From Endozoicomonas sp965198415 (GTDB lineage: Bacteria; Pseudomonadota; Gammaproteobacteria; Pseudomonadales; Endozoicomonadaceae), in the NCBI GenBank assembly GCA_965198415.1, contig CBDAPN010000031.1:124001-188000 (forward strand): 64,000 nt of DNA, written 5' to 3'. The position numbers and the translations under genes were made by a program. The notes beneath the pieces were generated by a model. The model was not told where the DNA came from, did no database searches, and saw nothing but the letters and a program-made list of their open reading frames with translations. Shown here piece after piece: positions 56,884 through 64,000 of this stretch. The stretch's first letter is position 1; each line of letters begins with the position of its first letter.

Positions 56884-57161
56884 TATGGTCACCTTCTGCC
56901 CTTAGAGATGTTCAGCGGCTCCATCGGTTTCTGGGAAATAAAGACATAAAGTCTGCCAGCCGTGCCATAAAAACAATTCGTTCCAGCGTGAAAGTTCTAG
57001 CCCATCAACCTGAAGTTGGTCGTCCTGTCGATGGCATGGAGCCGGAGTTTAGAGAGTGGCTTATTGACTTTGGTAGCAGTGGTTATGTTGCTTTGTATCG
57101 TACCGAGGGTGAGCTAACAACGGTGCTAGCTGTGCGACACCAAAGAGAGGCTGGGTACTAA
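56871..57161 (+). CDS. ParE/RelE-superfamily toxin
   Basis: 96 aa starting with GTG inside the antitoxin gene. The fold signature is WSPSALRDVQRLHRFLGNKD, then LAHQPEVGRPVDGMEPEFRE and a C-terminal strand pair (GYVALYRTEGELTTVLAVRH). This matches ParE/RelE toxins, which poison gyrase or cleave mRNA; which of the two cannot be told. Translation is coupled to the antitoxin. Confidence 0.85.
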   Translation: MSRLIWSPSALRDVQRLHRFLGNKDIKSASRAIKTIRSSVKVLAHQPEVGRPVDGMEPEFREWLIDFGSSGYVALYRTEGELTTVLAVRHQREAGY

Positions 57162-57189
57162 CACACTACTTTCATATAATGGGCGCACT

Positions 57190-57438
57190 ATGATTGAACA
57201 CACATTTAAACTGTTAAATCGAAATCCACTTGATCCTCGTTGGTTAAACTCATTTCGCGAAGCAGAGGTGCTCATTGAAGAATCAGACAAGGTTGTCGTG
57301 GGTGATGTAACTCTATATTTGGAATCTGGCCAGCCAAGTCTACCAGTCGGTCAAAGGGTTAAAGTTTGGCTGTCACGTTGGTTTTACTGCGAAACGGTTG
57401 ATTATGTTGAACACCAAAAAGCTACTCAGAGGATTTGA
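57190..57438 (+). CDS. hypothetical protein next to IS3
   Basis: 82 aa, soluble, composition normal (EHTFKLLNRNPLDPRWLNSF; DKVVVGDVTLYLESGQPSLP). No family recognised. It ends 10 nt before the left end of the IS3 element. Immediately after its stop codon an ATGGCAAG begins, possibly the start of a following gene now disrupted by the IS. Confidence 0.4.
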   Translation: MIEHTFKLLNRNPLDPRWLNSFREAEVLIEESDKVVVGDVTLYLESGQPSLPVGQRVKVWLSRWFYCETVDYVEHQKATQRI

Positions 57439-57465
57439 TATGGCAAGAGTTTTCCGGACACTTTT

Positions 57466-58338
57466 TTACGCTGCCTCGGCAAGTTGTTGTTCATACTTGA
57501 ACGGTGTCAGGTAGCCGTTGGTTGAATGCTTTCTCTGACGGTTGTAATACACTTCAATGTATTCGAATATGGCCTGCTGAGCCTCTTCCCTGGTCTGAAA
57601 GTCCTGATGATGGATCAGCTCAGTCTTCAGTGTGTGGAAGAAGCTTTCAGCCACCGCATTATCCCAGCAATTACCTTTGCGGCTCATGCTGCAGACAAAC
57701 TCATTGTCGCTCAACAAGTTCTGGTACCGCTCTGAGACATACTGGCTGCCACGATCACTATGCACCAGCAAGCCTGCCTCTGGCCTGCGCTTCCACATAG
57801 CCATCTGCAGAGAGTCTGTCACCAGCGTCGCTGTCATCCTGTTACTCATGGACCAGCCCACCACAGCCCGTGAGCACAGATCAATGAAAACGGAAAGGTA
57901 GAGCCAACCTTCCCGAGTCGGAATATATGTAATATCGCCGGTGTAAGCCTGGTCAGGCTGCTCCCGGTGGAAGTCACGCTTCAGTAAGTTGTCAGCCACA
58001 GGTTTGTTATGGCTGGAGTCCGTTGTTGCCTTGAATCTACGCTTGGTCTTACAAACCAGATCTTCCTCTTTCATCAGGCGGGTCACGCGCTTACGGCTGA
58101 CGGTTTTACCCAAATCAGCAAGGTCATCTTTAATACTGCGTGCTCCATAGCGCTGACGGTGCTTCTCGTGAATTTCCTTGATGTCTGCCTTCAATGCCTG
58201 ATCCTCCTGAGAGCGCTTGGATGCTGGGCGGGAGAGCCACTCATAGTAGCCACTGCGGGACACTGACATGACCCGACACATGGCTGAGAGGTTGAATTGC
58301 TCCCGGTTGTCACTGATGAACTGAAACTTCAGTGACAC
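57466..58338 (-). CDS. IS3-family transposase OrfB (DDE integrase)
   Basis: 290 aa. An HTH_21 segment (YGARSIKDDLADLGKTVSRK) is followed by the rve catalytic domain with the DDE acids in YTGDITYIPTREGWLYLSVF (first Asp), LVHSDRGSQYVS (second Asp) and NAVAESFFHTLKTELIH (Glu). It is produced with OrfA by a -1 ribosomal frameshift in the A6G run at 58362-58368 (minus strand). The full catalytic set indicates an active or recently active element. Confidence 0.93.
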   Translation of the reverse strand: MSLKFQFISDNREQFNLSAMCRVMSVSRSGYYEWLSRPASKRSQEDQALKADIKEIHEKHRQRYGARSIKDDLADLGKTVSRKRVTRLMKEEDLVCKTKRRFKATTDSSHNKPVADNLLKRDFHREQPDQAYTGDITYIPTREGWLYLSVFIDLCSRAVVGWSMSNRMTATLVTDSLQMAMWKRRPEAGLLVHSDRGSQYVSERYQNLLSDNEFVCSMSRKGNCWDNAVAESFFHTLKTELIHHQDFQTREEAQQAIFEYIEVYYNRQRKHSTNGYLTPFKYEQQLAEAA

Positions 58339-58625
58339 TCTTTGGCAAAGAAGGCGGCTGCCTTTTTTAATATGGCTCGCTCTTCCTTCAGCTTGGCGTT
58401 CTCTTTTCGTAAACGTTTGAGTTCGTCGTATATATGCTCATCGCTCTTTTGAGGCTTGCTGGCAGCCTTGGGGCGGTGATACTTGGCAATCCAGGTATGC
58501 AGGGTGTTAACATTCACCCCGAGTTCTCTGGCTGTTTCTGTTGCCGGTTTATCAGACTCTACAGCCAGTTTTACTGCAGATTCCTTGAATTCAGCTGTAT
58601 AAGTTTTTGCTTTCTTTTCTGACAT
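58329..58625 (-). CDS. IS3-family OrfA (helix-turn-helix)
   Basis: 98 aa. TAEFKESAVKLAVESDKPAT and ARELGVNVNTLHTWIAKYHR form the HTH_Tnp_1 domain that binds the element ends. A leucine-zipper-like helix follows (DELKRLRKENAKLKEERAIL). Near its end the A AAA AAG slippery heptamer allows the -1 shift into OrfB, with which it overlaps by 10 nt. Confidence 0.9.
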   Translation of the reverse strand: MSEKKAKTYTAEFKESAVKLAVESDKPATETARELGVNVNTLHTWIAKYHRPKAASKPQKSDEHIYDELKRLRKENAKLKEERAILKKAAAFFAKECH

Positions 58626-58680
58626 TTGGACACACCTGTAGGGGTTTGAATATTACCCGTGTTTGTGTGTCCGGAGAACT

Positions 58681-58791
58681 ATAACCATTTCATTCTCGGC
58701 TGGAAAAGAATCATCAAACAGTACAACGTCATCAACGCCACTCACTACACCCTCGATGACCTCGACCGCATTTTTCAGGCACAGGAATAAG
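58681..58791 (+). pseudogene. gene tail cut off by the IS3 insertion
   Basis: Right after the IS end a frame reads HFILGWKRIIKQYNVINATH, YTLDDLDRIFQAQE and stops at 58789-58791. It is likely the C-terminus of a gene whose first part was removed or displaced by the IS. Family unknown. Confidence 0.35.
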
Positions 58792-58808
58792 TAACAGGAA
58801 GTAGACGT

Positions 58809-59069
58809 ATGACTCAACTCAACTGGTCACAGGTGCCCAAAAACCAACACGGCCTCGTCAACTACCGAGCAATCAGTTCACCGCCGGTCAAGGAAATCGT
58901 CGCACGAGCCGAGATCATCAAGCTTAAAGAAGAAATCAACGCCCGCAGGCAGTGGATCGACGATAAGGACAATCGGAACCGCATCCGAAACATCGAAATC
59001 CACTTTGAGAAAATCATCCGGCTCATGCCTGATCTGTACAACGACATTGCCAGGGAGTGTACCCACTAA
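58809..59069 (+). CDS. small hypothetical plasmid protein
   Basis: 86 aa with AGGAAG upstream of ATG 58809. Helical and charged (SSPPVKEIVARAEIIKLKEE; NRNRIRNIEIHFEKIIRLMP), ending ARECTH. No family recognised. Its last 20 codons and the following 60 bp recur exactly at the right-hand end of the window. The stop overlaps, as TAATG, a 17-codon frame (MDEHDPRPDDLKQVFIN) that is present after both copies. Confidence 0.5.
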   Translation: MTQLNWSQVPKNQHGLVNYRAISSPPVKEIVARAEIIKLKEEINARRQWIDDKDNRNRIRNIEIHFEKIIRLMPDLYNDIARECTH

Positions 59070-59127
59070 TGGACGAACATGACCCGAGACCTGACGATCT
59101 CAAACAAGTCTTTATTAACTGACCTGC
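59005..59127 (+). repeat. direct repeat, copy 1 (second copy at 63878-64000)
   Basis: At least 123 bp identical to 63878-64000, from TTGAGAAAATCATCC to GACCTGC; the right end is cut by the window, so the repeat may be much longer. Unit distance is 4,873 bp. Confidence 0.9.
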
Positions 59128-59168
59128 TACAGAACAGGGCTGCTGTGGCAGGTCATCGCATCATATGA

Positions 59169-60482
59169 TCATGGATCGTTTAGTTTTATCCGTTTTAAGG
59201 AAGAGGGGGAATCCTCTTCTGTGAGTCGGAAAACGTTTGACCAGTCCATAGGGGAATTAGTCAACGGATTCTTACCGTATTCCACGACAGCCCTAACAAG
59301 AGCATCGTAATCCAGATGATCATCGCCCAATGCGACCATTTTAGGGGTTTTTGCTGCACTGATAGCACAGTCCTCGATACGGTCTACCGTTTTTTGAGGG
59401 AGTTGGTCAAAAGTTGGGACTTCCTGTCGGCGCAGATATTTTTGCCAGGGATCCCACTGTGCGAGGTAGGCCTGCAAGTTATCGTCGGAACAATGGGTGT
59501 TCACTTGATTAACAGCGTTGCCTATATCCTGATCCGACACTTTGGCACACCTTCTAAAGATCATATGCTGAGTTGAGCCGGGCAGGGCGAGTTGCTGGCG
59601 TACACCAATCTGAAAAGCCAGCTCTACTTCAATTTCATCCACCCATTTCAAGGTCTTCATATGGTCACGGGCAATCCGTTTCACCTCATCCAGACGCATC
59701 ATTTGCAAGCCTAATTCCCTTAATTCGTCAGCATTACCCGCAAAGGCCTTTCTTTCGGCCGAATCGAGTAATTGCATGGTATCCAGATCATCCAGTGCCA
59801 GGATTATCCGGTCATCACAGGAAGTGAGTGCGTGATGTATGTGATCCATAGCTTCATCCCTGATCCTGTCGCTCCCTGTCAGTAACGCCGTGATTGCCAT
59901 CACCCGCTGGGCCAGTACAGGACGGGTTGCCTGATTCTGGTAGTCCGCAGTACTGGTCAGTCGCCCCAGGTAACGAACAAGGTCAGTAGCCTGATCATGC
60001 ATAAGGCTAAGTTCTGGTATTTCCGAGTCGGCTGAAGCCAGTTGACGCCAGAAGGTAAGACCTTCTACCACGTTTGAAAACTGCTGTTCAGGCTGTCCTG
60101 CACTTCGGGAAAAATAAAACTGCATGCCAGGAGATTCTCCTTCTCGTAGACGGTCGATCAAGGTATCAGACAGCCCGGTATTTTGAAGATAAACGTTGCG
60201 GGTATTACCTTCAGTGGTCTCTCCCAGCGTTGTAATCCAGTTGGGCAGGGCCGTCAGGCCGGTGCAATTCGAAAGACGAAGGTCGCCCCCCACGGAGAGG
60301 TTCTCGGGCAGGGCCGTCAGGCCGGTGCAATCCCTAAGATCAAGGTCGCCCGTCACGGAGAGGTTCTCGGGCAGGGCCGTCAGGCCGGTGCAATCCCTAA
60401 GACCAAGGTTGCCCGTCACGGAGAGGTTCTCGGGCAGGGCCGTCAGGCCGGTGCAACCCTCAAGATCAAGGTAGCGCCCCAC
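59169..60482 (-). pseudogene. LRR-NEL E3 ubiquitin ligase effector, C-terminal part
   Basis: 437 aa. After four remaining LRRs and a capping segment comes the NEL (novel E3 ligase) domain of the IpaH/SspH/SlrP family. FSNVVEGLTFWRQLAS is its start. SCDDRIILALDDLD carries the catalytic Cys (codon 59817-59819, C222 in this frame). RLDEVKRIARDHMKTLKWVD and EIEVELAFQIGVRQQLALP match the IpaH core helix closely, and LAQWDPWQKYLRR the thumb. NEL effectors are injected by type III secretion and attach ubiquitin to host proteins. It is separated from the upstream LRR frame by one extra C at about 60538-60541. The domain itself looks intact. Confidence 0.85.
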
Positions 60483-61480
60483 GGAGAGGTGCTCGGACAG
60501 GGCCGTCAGGCCGGTGCAACCCGAAAGACGAAGGCCGCCCCGTCACGGAGAGGTTCTCGGGCAGGGCCGTCAGGCCGGTGCAACCGCTAAGATCAAGGTA
60601 GCGCCCCACGGAGAGGTGCTCGGGCAGGGCCGTCAGGCCGGTGCAACCCTCAAGATCAAGGTAGCCCCCCACGGAGAAGTGCTCGGGCAGGGCCGTCAGG
60701 CCGGTGCAACCCTCAAGATCAAGGCCGCCCCTCACGGAGAGGTTCTCGGGCAGGGCCGTCAGGCCGGTGCAACCCCTAAAATCAAGGTTGCCCGTCACGG
60801 AGAGGTGCTCGGGCAGGGCCGTCAGGCCGGTGCAATTGCTAAGACCAAGGTTGCCCGTCACGGAGAGGTTCTCGGGCAGGGCCGTCAGGCCGGTGCAATT
60901 CGAAAGACGAAGGTTGCCCCTCACGGAGAGGTTCTCGGGCAGGGCCGTCAGGCGGGTGCAATCCCTAAGATCAAGGTCGCCCGTCATGGAGAGGTTCTCG
61001 GGCAGGGCCGTCAGGCCGGTGCAACCCTTAAGATCAAGGTCGCCCGTCACGGAGAGGTTCTCGGGCAGGGCCGTCAGGCCGGTGCAACCCCTAAGATCAA
61101 GGTCGCCCCCCACGGAGAGGTTCTCGGGCAGGGCCGTCAGGCCGGTGCAACCCTCAAGATCAAGGTAGCGCCCCACGGAGAGGTTCTCGGGCAGGGCCGT
61201 CAGGCCGGTGCAATCCCTAAGATCAAGGTAGCCCCCCACGGAGAGGTTCTCGGGCAGGGCCGTCAGGCCGGTGCAATCCCTAAGATCAAGGTAGCCCCCC
61301 ACGGAGAGGTGCTCGGGCAGGGCCGTCAGGCCGGTGCAACCCTCAAGATCAAGGTCGCCCGTCACGGAGAGGTGCTCGGGCAGGGCCGTCAGGCCGGTGC
61401 AACCCTCTAAGATCAAGGTCGCCCGTCACGGAGAGGTTCTCGGGCAGGGCCGTCAGGCCGGTCAGGCCGGTGTAACAGCT
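60240..61480 (-). repeat. twenty tandem 63-bp leucine-rich repeats
   Basis: Each unit encodes 21 residues of the form CTGLTALPENLSVTGDLDL plus two. The phrase GGGCAGGGCCGTCAGG recurs every 63 bp from about 60243 to 61440, interrupted only by the two one-base insertions and one 9-bp insertion. GC-rich and highly homogeneous at DNA level. Confidence 0.95.
60466..61416 (-). pseudogene. LRR-NEL effector, middle leucine-rich repeat part
   Basis: 316 aa made almost only of 21-residue LPX-type leucine-rich repeats. The changing positions are the end of one strand (DLDL, NLRL, YLDL, GLDF) and the residues before CTGL. LRRs of NEL effectors bind the host target and hold the ligase inactive. The frame is open only because it follows the repeats; it lacks its own start and ends in readthrough after the C insertion near 60540. 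Confidence 0.85.
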
Positions 61481-61741
61481 AATATTAAGCTCGCCTTCAA
61501 CTCGATAATGAACATTGTTAGAAAATTTCTGTTCTAAAATCAGGTTTATCAGTTCAGCATCTGTAATAATTTTTGTCTCAATGACAGAACGATTTTCTAG
61601 TGCTTTGGTTTCTGATAAGTTATCGTGCATACTGGACGGCTGGGTGTATCTAGTACCCTCATCAGAATTATCTATAAAGTTAGATGATGGTCTTTCTATG
61701 TAAGAGGGAGAATTTTCTGAAAAGTTTGGTCTTATGTTCAT
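61349..61741 (-). pseudogene. LRR-NEL effector, N-terminal part
   Basis: 130 aa from ATG 61741 (AAGGAA upstream). Residues 1-50 are Ser/Asn/Pro-rich (NIRPNFSENSPSYIERPSSN), as in type III secretion signals. A helix (DAELINLILEQKF) and the first repeats follow. An additional T at about 61406-61408 (CCCTCTAAG instead of CCCTCAAG) shifts the frame. With both insertions removed the gene would span 59169-61741 and encode about 856 aa. Confidence 0.8.
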
Positions 61742-61946
61742 TATTCCTTATTCCTTACATAAGTTAAAGTCTTGAACATAAGATATGACAACATTTTAAT
61801 AGAATGATTCCTTCCTCCCCGGATTTTTTTTAAGATCAAATAATGATTACAAGTCAGTTTTTGTCGATAGATTGTTTTTTTTATTCTATAACTTTATAAA
61901 AGACCATTTTACGCTGATGATGAGATAGCCACCACGACGCCAGCGT

Positions 61947-62978
61947 TCACAGGCTTCGACAGTGCGCCCCGCATCTGTCTGCCAGATCATCTCGGGCATG
62001 GTTGATGTACTTGCGGGTTGACTCAAGAGAATCGTGGCCCATTAAATCCGCAATGGCCTCGATGCCGACTTTATCTTGTGCCAGGTACGTCCCGAAGCAA
62101 TGACGAATGTCGTGGGGCAGGAAGTCTTTAACCGACAGCGACTCGCATACTCTGGCCAACTCTTCCCTGACCGTTGTGTCGCTCACGTCAAATATCTTAT
62201 CCGTGACCTGAAAGCCCGACGACTTGCGAGCCTCCATCAACCGACGGTTTAACATGGCGGTCAGCTCGGGTACCTCTGGCACAACGTATTCCCGACGCTG
62301 GCGCAGTTTGTTACGCCCACCTTTCACCGTGTACAACCTGATCCCGTTGTCGCAACGATCAGACCAGCTCCGGTTCAGGGCGCAGCCAATTCGTGAGCCG
62401 GTGTACCACAGAAACACCAGCACATCCCGCACGGGATTATCAGTCGTGCTGATAATTTGATCCCGCACGGATTTATCCACGATGGTCATCCGGTGTTCAT
62501 GTTTACTGACCCGTTCATAGTTAATGAACGGCAACCGATCCTGAACAACCATCTTGTTTCTTACGGCGTGGTTACGAATGGCCTGAAAGGCATTAAGGTT
62601 TCGCTCGATCGTCGACTTGGCCAGTCCACGACGGGTAAAGTTCTCGACAACAAACGCATTTATATCCTCCTGATCTATATCGGCTATCGCGTAACCATCG
62701 AACCACTGGTTCAAACGGTCAACGATACCCTGGTTCTTTCTTGAATACCGTACCTGTTTTTCATAGTGCCGGACGCACTCACTGAACAAGGGATTTAAGT
62801 AATCGTTCGCGCCGGTTGCCAGTCGCAGGGCATCCAGCTCACGATGCACCGCCATCAGACAGGCTTCGTGGTAGTCCCGTGTTCGGGTGCTCTCCCGAAT
62901 GGATTTCCCCAGTAACTTACCTTGCAGGTAATAGACGCCGTTCGTGTGTTTAACCAGTTTCAGGTACTTTGGTTTCAT
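61947..62978 (-). CDS. tyrosine recombinase / integrase
   Basis: 343 aa. The catalytic domain has Arg in WYTGSRIGCALNRSW, the block LPHDIRHCFGTYLAQDKVG (H-x-x-R), LMGHDSLESTRKYI with the second His and the nucleophile Tyr. The N-terminal arm and core-binding parts are present (STIERNLNAFQAIRNHAVRN). Site-specific integrase or resolvase of a mobile element; no att site identified. It lies between the effector gene and the LuxR-type gene, all on the minus strand. Confidence 0.88.
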   Translation of the reverse strand: MKPKYLKLVKHTNGVYYLQGKLLGKSIRESTRTRDYHEACLMAVHRELDALRLATGANDYLNPLFSECVRHYEKQVRYSRKNQGIVDRLNQWFDGYAIADIDQEDINAFVVENFTRRGLAKSTIERNLNAFQAIRNHAVRNKMVVQDRLPFINYERVSKHEHRMTIVDKSVRDQIISTTDNPVRDVLVFLWYTGSRIGCALNRSWSDRCDNGIRLYTVKGGRNKLRQRREYVVPEVPELTAMLNRRLMEARKSSGFQVTDKIFDVSDTTVREELARVCESLSVKDFLPHDIRHCFGTYLAQDKVGIEAIADLMGHDSLESTRKYINHARDDLADRCGAHCRSL

Positions 62979-63049
62979 GGTTTACCTCCCTGTCAACTAT
63001 GACTCACATCCCGTAAATAGGTTCCTTTTTGTAATCAATGTCCAGATGA

Positions 63050-63439
63050 TTATAAATACTGAGCATCTTGGCCCGTAAACTCTTCACGGCTATTCAGATT
63101 AAAGGCGGTAAAGATACGAGCGATGCGGCTTCTGATAACGTCACGGCTGACATTGGCTCGATCCATCATCTGTTCCGTGCTGTATCCCAGCAACACCATC
63201 AGTGCAGTACTCCTGGCCTTCGGTGACAAGCCATAAAACTGATCAATTTCTTCCGGTGTTGGCGGTGGTAGATTCTCAGCGTTCCTGATCACTGCATTGG
63301 TTACAGGTATGTCTTGATGGGGTGCGACTGAAATCGACTCGACGATCTTTTTATCATCAACAAACGATGATGGTTTTCTCTGTACACGACAAAAGTGAGC
63401 TGACAGGATTCCTGCTATGAAACTTAGTGTCAAAGCCAA
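63050..63439 (-). CDS. LuxR-type helix-turn-helix protein, possibly 5'-truncated
   Basis: 129 aa as read. The C-terminal 65 residues are a LuxR/FixJ-type HTH: GLSPKARSTALMVLLGYSTE, MMDRANVSRDVIRSRIARIF, TAFNLNSREEF. No receiver or autoinducer domain precedes it. The only start is a TTG at 63439, overlapping the transposase reading frame, so the real N-terminus may have been cut by that insertion. The hydrophobic start (LSFIAGILSAHFC) could be a chance extension. Target genes unknown. Confidence 0.6.
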   Translation of the reverse strand: MALTLSFIAGILSAHFCRVQRKPSSFVDDKKIVESISVAPHQDIPVTNAVIRNAENLPPPTPEEIDQFYGLSPKARSTALMVLLGYSTEQMMDRANVSRDVIRSRIARIFTAFNLNSREEFTGQDAQYL

Positions 63440-63453
63440 GGTTTCAAGCAGCT

Positions 63454-63942
63454 ATGAACCCCATCAACTCACTCACCAAACAGTTTAAGCCCTATCTCCA
63501 CTGGCACAAGTCACATCTGGATGCACTGTCTATTCTCATAGTGGCCATCATCAAACGACGCACTGTTAACTGGGCAGAGCTGGCCACTACGTTTCCCGGC
63601 GTGGCCGCCACCCCTTCCTGCTATCGCAGAATCCAGCGCTTTTTCAAGGATGTGGCATTTGAAGAAGAAACCATCGCTCAACTCATCGCTCATTTGTTTG
63701 CCCCGGAAGGGGCCTGGATGCTCAGCATGGATCGTACCAACTGGATGTTTGGCAAGTTCAAAATCAACATCCTATACCTTGCCATCAATTACAAAGGCAT
63801 GGCTATCCCTATACTCTGGACGCTACTGCCCAAAAAAGGGTGCTCAAACACTCAGGAGAGAATCGATCTGTTGGAGCTTGAGAAAATCATCCGGCTCATG
63901 CCTGATCTGTACAACGACATTGCCAGGGAGTGTACCCACTAA
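63454..63942 (+). pseudogene. truncated IS4-type transposase fused to another gene's tail
   Basis: From ATG 63454 the first 141 residues (NPINSLTKQFKPYLHWHKSH; ELATTFPGVAATPSCYRRIQ; GAWMLSMDRTNWMFGKFKIN) are the N-terminal half of an IS4-like transposase with the first catalytic Asp (SMDRTNW). At LLELEKIIRLMP the frame switches, without a stop, into the last 20 codons of the 86-aa gene known from 58809. The junction coincides with the start of the 123-bp direct repeat, so recombination created this chimera. The catalytic domain is incomplete; inactive. Confidence 0.8.
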
Positions 63943-64000
63943 TGGACGAACATGACCCGAGACCTGACGATCTCAAACAAGTCTTTATTAACTGACCTGC
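63878..64000 (+). repeat. direct repeat, copy 2 (window end)
   Basis: Exact copy of 59005-59127; continues to the last base of the window. Confidence 0.9.

Larger units (their letters stand above)
57448..58680 (-). mobile_element. IS3-family insertion sequence
   Basis: 1,233 bp bounded by AGTTTTCCGGACAC (left) and GTGTCCGGAGAACT (right), which are inverse to each other at 13 of 14 positions. It carries two overlapping genes for OrfA and OrfB on the minus strand. The three bases outside the ends (AAG and ATA) do not match, so no target duplication is evident. Confidence 0.85.

Noticed and set aside
60183..61410. Long plus-strand frames with a GQGRQAGA-type repeat
   Set aside because: Antisense shadows of the 63-bp LRR array. 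A 63-bp unit keeps all frames open, and the minus-strand reading gives a clear LRR-NEL protein.
60240..61480. Regular repeats that could suggest a CRISPR array
   Set aside because: The period is 63 bp without unique spacers, and the repeats code for leucine-rich repeats.

Overview
The window looks like part of a large plasmid, or an integrated plasmid, of a host-associated marine gammaproteobacterium. Endozoicomonas or a relative is my best guess, from the mix of Tc toxins, an IpaH-type effector and abundant IS debris; no rRNA or tRNA is present to prove it. About two thirds is low-GC accessory DNA. A block at roughly 45.7-49.2 kb (second partition operon and methyltransferase) and the leucine-rich repeat array at 60.2-61.5 kb are clearly richer in GC.

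Layout. 0-5.5 kb: two DMT (EamA) exporters, an MFS transporter, and a MocR-type GntR/aminotransferase regulator that is frameshifted and diverges from one exporter. 6-38 kb: a Tc (ABC) toxin island. It holds a TcA remnant with a large internal deletion, a native TcB-TcC fusion with an unrecognised C-terminal domain, a phage-derived lysis-like cassette (late-regulator-like protein, lytic transglycosylase, membrane proteins), a GDSL hydrolase, and a tandem duplication of about 9.8 kb. Each duplicated unit carries a small protein gene, a giant tcA and a short downstream ORF. tcA copy 1 is broken by one missing base in a C7 tract; copy 2 is intact (2992 aa). 38.3-55.2 kb: plasmid backbone with two unrelated ParA/ParB systems, two nearly identical replication-initiator-like genes in inverted orientation, an iteron origin with DnaA boxes, five copies of the palindrome TTTTGCACATGTGCAAAA, a Tus-like replication terminator protein, a tyrosine recombinase and a KfrA-like protein. 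55.4-64 kb: a serine resolvase, a ParD/ParE-type toxin-antitoxin pair, an IS3 element, an LRR-NEL (IpaH/SspH-like) E3 ubiquitin ligase gene with twenty 63-bp repeats and two frameshifts, a second tyrosine recombinase, a LuxR-type HTH protein and a truncated, chimeric transposase. That transposase ends in a copy of sequence also found at 59.0 kb.

How it works together (inference). The TcA pentamer would form the receptor-binding, translocating pore, and TcB-C the cocoon with its toxic C-terminus. The lysis cassette could release these leaderless giant proteins, as reported for other Tc loci. The duplicated tcA genes differ in small patches, which suggests diversification of receptor-facing parts. 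The backbone looks like a cointegrate of two replicons, with iteron-controlled replication, a KorB/ParB-like protein that may read the dispersed palindromes, and addiction and resolution genes for stability. The LRR-NEL gene would be a second, type III-delivered virulence factor if its frameshifts are not real or are reversible.
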